NCBI GenBank assembly: GCA_015060835.1
Contig: SUXT01000005.1
Span: 1 to 60,354 of the forward strand
Reading direction: 5' to 3'
DNA length: 60,354 bases
From: Bacteroidales bacterium
GTDB lineage: Bacteria > Bacteroidota > Bacteroidia > Bacteroidales > Bacteroidaceae
The notes under the pieces are model-generated. The model searched no databases. It was not told the DNA's origin and saw only the letters and a program-made list of their open reading frames with translations. Position numbers and translations under genes: made by a program. Shown piece by piece: positions 58,466 to 60,354 of this stretch. The first letter of the stretch is position 1, and every line of letters starts with the position of its first letter.

Positions 58466-59650
58466 ATGGGAATTCTTAAAGAAAAATATGCCTCATACGA
58501 TTTGCCACAACAATTTATGGCGAAAGGTGTCTACCCCTATTTCCGTTGCATAGACAGCGAGCAGGACACTGAAGTTATAATGAACGGTAAGAAGGTGTTG
58601 ATGTTCGGCTCGAACTCATATTTAGGACTTACCAATCACCCTAAAATCAAAGAGGCTGCCATTGAGGCTGTCAAGAAGTACGGAACAGGCTGCGCCGGTT
58701 CGCGTTTCCTTAACGGAACACTTGATATCCACATCCAGTTGGAGAATGAGCTTGCCGAGTTTGTGGGAAAAGACGAGGCGCTTGTATACTCAACCGGTTT
58801 TCAGGTGAACTTGGGTGTACTTTCATGTGTTACAGGTCGTCGCGATACAATTCTGTGCGATGAACTTGATCATGCTTCAATCGTTGACGGTCGCCGTCTT
58901 TCATTCTCTACAGTGCGCAAATTCCGCCACAACGACATGGAGTCTCTTGAGAATGAACTGAAAAAATGCGCACCTGAGACAATAAAGTTGATTGTAGTCG
59001 ATGGTGTATTCAGCATGGAGGGTGATATAGCCAATATGCCCGAAATTGTACGCCTCAAGAACAAATACAACGCAAGCATCATGGTCGATGAGGCACATGG
59101 TTTGGGTGTTCTTGGTAGAGAGGGACGTGGTACTTGCGACCACTTTGGAGTAACAGACGATGTAGACCTCATCATGGGTACATTCAGCAAGTCACTTGCA
59201 ACCATCGGTGGCTTTGTGGCTGGTGATAAGGAGGTGATGAACTTCATCCGTCACAACGCGCGCTCATATATGTTCAGCGCAAGTAATACTCCCGCTGCAA
59301 CAGCAGCTGCGATAGAGGCACTGCACATAATGAAGGCAGAGCCCGAACGTCTTGCCAACCTTTGGGATGTTACAAATTATGCATTGAAGAATTTCCGCGA
59401 ACTCGGTTTCGAGATAGGTAACACTTCTACACCTATTATCCCCTTGTATATTCGCGATACAGATAAAACTTTTATGGTGACAAAGATGTTGTGGGACGAG
59501 GGTATATTTATCAACCCCGTAGTTCCCCCCGCATGTTCACCTCAGGATACACTTATCCGATTCTCGCTGATGGCAACCCACACAAAAGAGCAGGTTGACC
59601 GTGCATTGGATAAGATGACAAAAGTGTTTAAAGCCTTAGACCTGCTTTAA
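58466..59650 (+). CDS. spt: Serine palmitoyltransferase-type alpha-oxoamine synthase
   Basis: A 394-residue fold-type I PLP enzyme. Lys242 in GTFSKSLATIGGFVAG is the likely Schiff-base residue, DEAHG (208-212) the ring-binding Asp site, and CDELDHASIVDG the stacking His region. The combination and length fit Bacteroidetes serine palmitoyltransferase, the first step of sphingolipid synthesis (serine plus acyl-CoA/ACP to 3-ketosphinganine). KBL and BioF relatives are the alternatives; phylogeny would settle this. The tRNA-Pro gene follows after 14 bases. Confidence 0.9.
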   Translation: MGILKEKYASYDLPQQFMAKGVYPYFRCIDSEQDTEVIMNGKKVLMFGSNSYLGLTNHPKIKEAAIEAVKKYGTGCAGSRFLNGTLDIHIQLENELAEFVGKDEALVYSTGFQVNLGVLSCVTGRRDTILCDELDHASIVDGRRLSFSTVRKFRHNDMESLENELKKCAPETIKLIVVDGVFSMEGDIANMPEIVRLKNKYNASIMVDEAHGLGVLGREGRGTCDHFGVTDDVDLIMGTFSKSLATIGGFVAGDKEVMNFIRHNARSYMFSASNTPAATAAAIEALHIMKAEPERLANLWDVTNYALKNFRELGFEIGNTSTPIIPLYIRDTDKTFMVTKMLWDEGIFINPVVPPACSPQDTLIRFSLMATHTKEQVDRALDKMTKVFKALDLL

Positions 59651-59664
59651 TAAAAAGGTCTATC

Positions 59665-59738
59665 CGGGGTGTAGCGCAGTCCGGTAGCGCACCTGGTTTG
59701 GGACCAGGTGGTCGCAGGTTCGAATCCTGTCGCCCCGA
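59665..59738 (+). tRNA. tRNA-Pro (anticodon TGG)
   Basis: A complete cloverleaf of 74 bases: acceptor CGGGGTG pairs with CGCCCCG, the anticodon stem CCTGG/CCAGG encloses TTTGGGA, and the T arm is GCAGGTTCGAATCCTGT. No CCA is encoded. A hairpin terminator follows at 59743. Confidence 0.95.
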
Positions 59739-59742
59739 CGGT

Positions 59743-59783
59743 AATCCGCAGTCTTCTTTATTTGAAGATTGCGGATTGTTGTT
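59743..59783 (+). terminator. Terminator after tRNA-Pro
   Basis: AATCCGCAGTCTTC (59743-59756) pairs with GAAGATTGCGGATT (59764-59777), followed by GTTGTTTTT. Similar hairpins follow each tRNA fragment at 59872-59903 and 59980-60005. Confidence 0.8.
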
Positions 59784-59823
59784 TTTGCACAGATGTTTTT
59801 CTCGGTATCGTCCTCAACTTTTT

Positions 59824-59867
59824 GTTTGGGACCAGGTGGTCGCAGGTTCGAATCCTGTCGCCCCGAC
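59824..59867 (+). repeat. tRNA-Pro 3'-part copy 1
   Basis: 44 bases identical to 59696-59739 (anticodon loop through the 3' end of the tRNA). No acceptor 5' strand or D arm is present, so it is not a tRNA gene. Its own hairpin follows at 59872-59903. Confidence 0.9.
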
Positions 59868-59932
59868 AATGAATCCGCAATCTTTGTAATGAGGTTGCGG
59901 ATTGTTGTTTCCGTTAGCGTCCTCAGCTTTTT

Positions 59933-59976
59933 GTTTGGGAGCATGTGGTCGCAGGTTCGAATCCTGTCGCCCCGAC
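59933..59976 (+). repeat. tRNA-Pro 3'-part copy 2
   Basis: Matches the same 44 bases with two changes in the anticodon arm. Copies 1 and 2 also share about 20 bases upstream (CGTCCTCA-CTTTTT), which the true tRNA lacks. A hairpin and T-rich run follow at 59980-60010. Confidence 0.9.
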
Positions 59977-60014
59977 GAGCATCGCAATCTTTAATGGTTG
60001 CGATGTTTTATTTT

Positions 60015-60354
60015 TAATGATTATCAAATATATTACCTAAAATGCAACGTTGCATTGCAATGTCGGTGGAAATAAGTAACTTGAAAAGTTGTCCCACTTT
60101 AAGCTGATCTTTGGACACATCTTTCAGTTTTTATATTTTGCTAATCTCTTCAAAATAAGAAACTTAAAAAAGCTGTCCCTCTTAAAGGGGAAGGAGAACT
60201 TTTTTCCGAGAAAAAAGTTCGGAGGGGGTTCTTAACCCACCGTACTACAATAAACCATACTACGCGAGGAAAACCCCTCCGTCTTCAAAAACTGTCGTTT
60301 TTGATTGGCCTCGCAAAGCTCGGCACTCCTTTGGAAAGCTAAAGCTTTCGTCGT
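60015..60354. other. Gene-free tail with inverted repeats
   Basis: No open reading frame is supported. GAACTTTTTT and AAAAAAGTTC form a hairpin near 60196-60220; GGAGGGGGTT (60221-60230) and AACCCCTCC (60272-60280) are inverted repeats; TCAAAAAC and GTTTTTGA form another hairpin near 60285-60303. The sequence may continue into a repeat beyond the window. Confidence 0.6.

Noticed and set aside
59824-59976. Two further tRNA-Pro genes
   Set aside because: Both copies lack the 5' acceptor strand and D arm, so no cloverleaf can form.

Overview
The window looks like a chromosomal segment from a member of the Bacteroidales (Bacteroides/Prevotella/Muribaculaceae-type); I do not name a genus. Reasons: promoters fit the Bacteroidetes -33/-7 pattern (TTTG or TTG, about 20 bases, TAnnTTTG) rather than sigma70 boxes; complex I has fused NuoC-NuoD and no NuoE/F/G; LepB is long; IspG has the large plant-type form; ribosomal proteins S4, S14 and L36 are zinc-free; and a serine palmitoyltransferase-type gene for sphingolipid synthesis is present. 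Almost everything is core housekeeping. I found no phage, plasmid, CRISPR, toxin-antitoxin or defence locus.

Layout. 1-341: the end of a foldback repeat element carrying a 73-bp tandem array. 380-3935 (-): lytic transglycosylase, ruvB and polysaccharide flippase. 4120-9862 (+): rRNA methyltransferase, purD, a frameshifted membrane protein, a VTT/DedA-like protein, and a zinc/manganese-type ABC binding protein plus ATPase with no permease gene. 9968-11424 (+): two unrecognised exported proteins. 11414-14222 (-): dapB, lepB, wbqC-like. 14302-16664 (-): O-acyltransferase and a MORN-GH25 lysozyme-like protein. 16765-17028: a foldback, MITE-like element with a promoter in its left end. 17139-22565 (+): nucleoside kinase, rpoN, purE, ispG. 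22669-24045 (+): exported DUF1080-like/PHP-like lipoprotein. 24137-25300 (-): dicarboxylate/amino-acid symporter.

25447-44000 (+) is the translation superlocus: DUF3467, rpsL, rpsG, fusA, then the full S10-spc-alpha series from rpsJ to rplQ with secY, map, infA and rpoA. rpoB/rpoC are not upstream of the DUF3467 gene. 44289-54291 (+) is nuoA-B-CD-H-I-J-K-L-M-N, with a 189-bp inverted-repeat element inserted at the nuoM stop codon. 54473-58306 (+): ilvE, DUF975, trmB, Dabb and mrp. 58466-59650 (+): spt. 59665-59738: tRNA-Pro(TGG), followed by two copies of its 3' part, each with its own hairpin. The last 350 bases hold only hairpins and inverted repeats.

How it fits together: the large central block builds ribosomes and RNA polymerase alpha; the nuo block builds a proton-pumping complex whose electron input must come from something other than the usual NADH module; the minus-strand groups serve the cell envelope (signal peptidase, lysine/DAP synthesis, muramidases, flippase, acyltransferase). 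The least explained material is non-coding: two different foldback elements, the 73-bp array and the tRNA-Pro fragment array.
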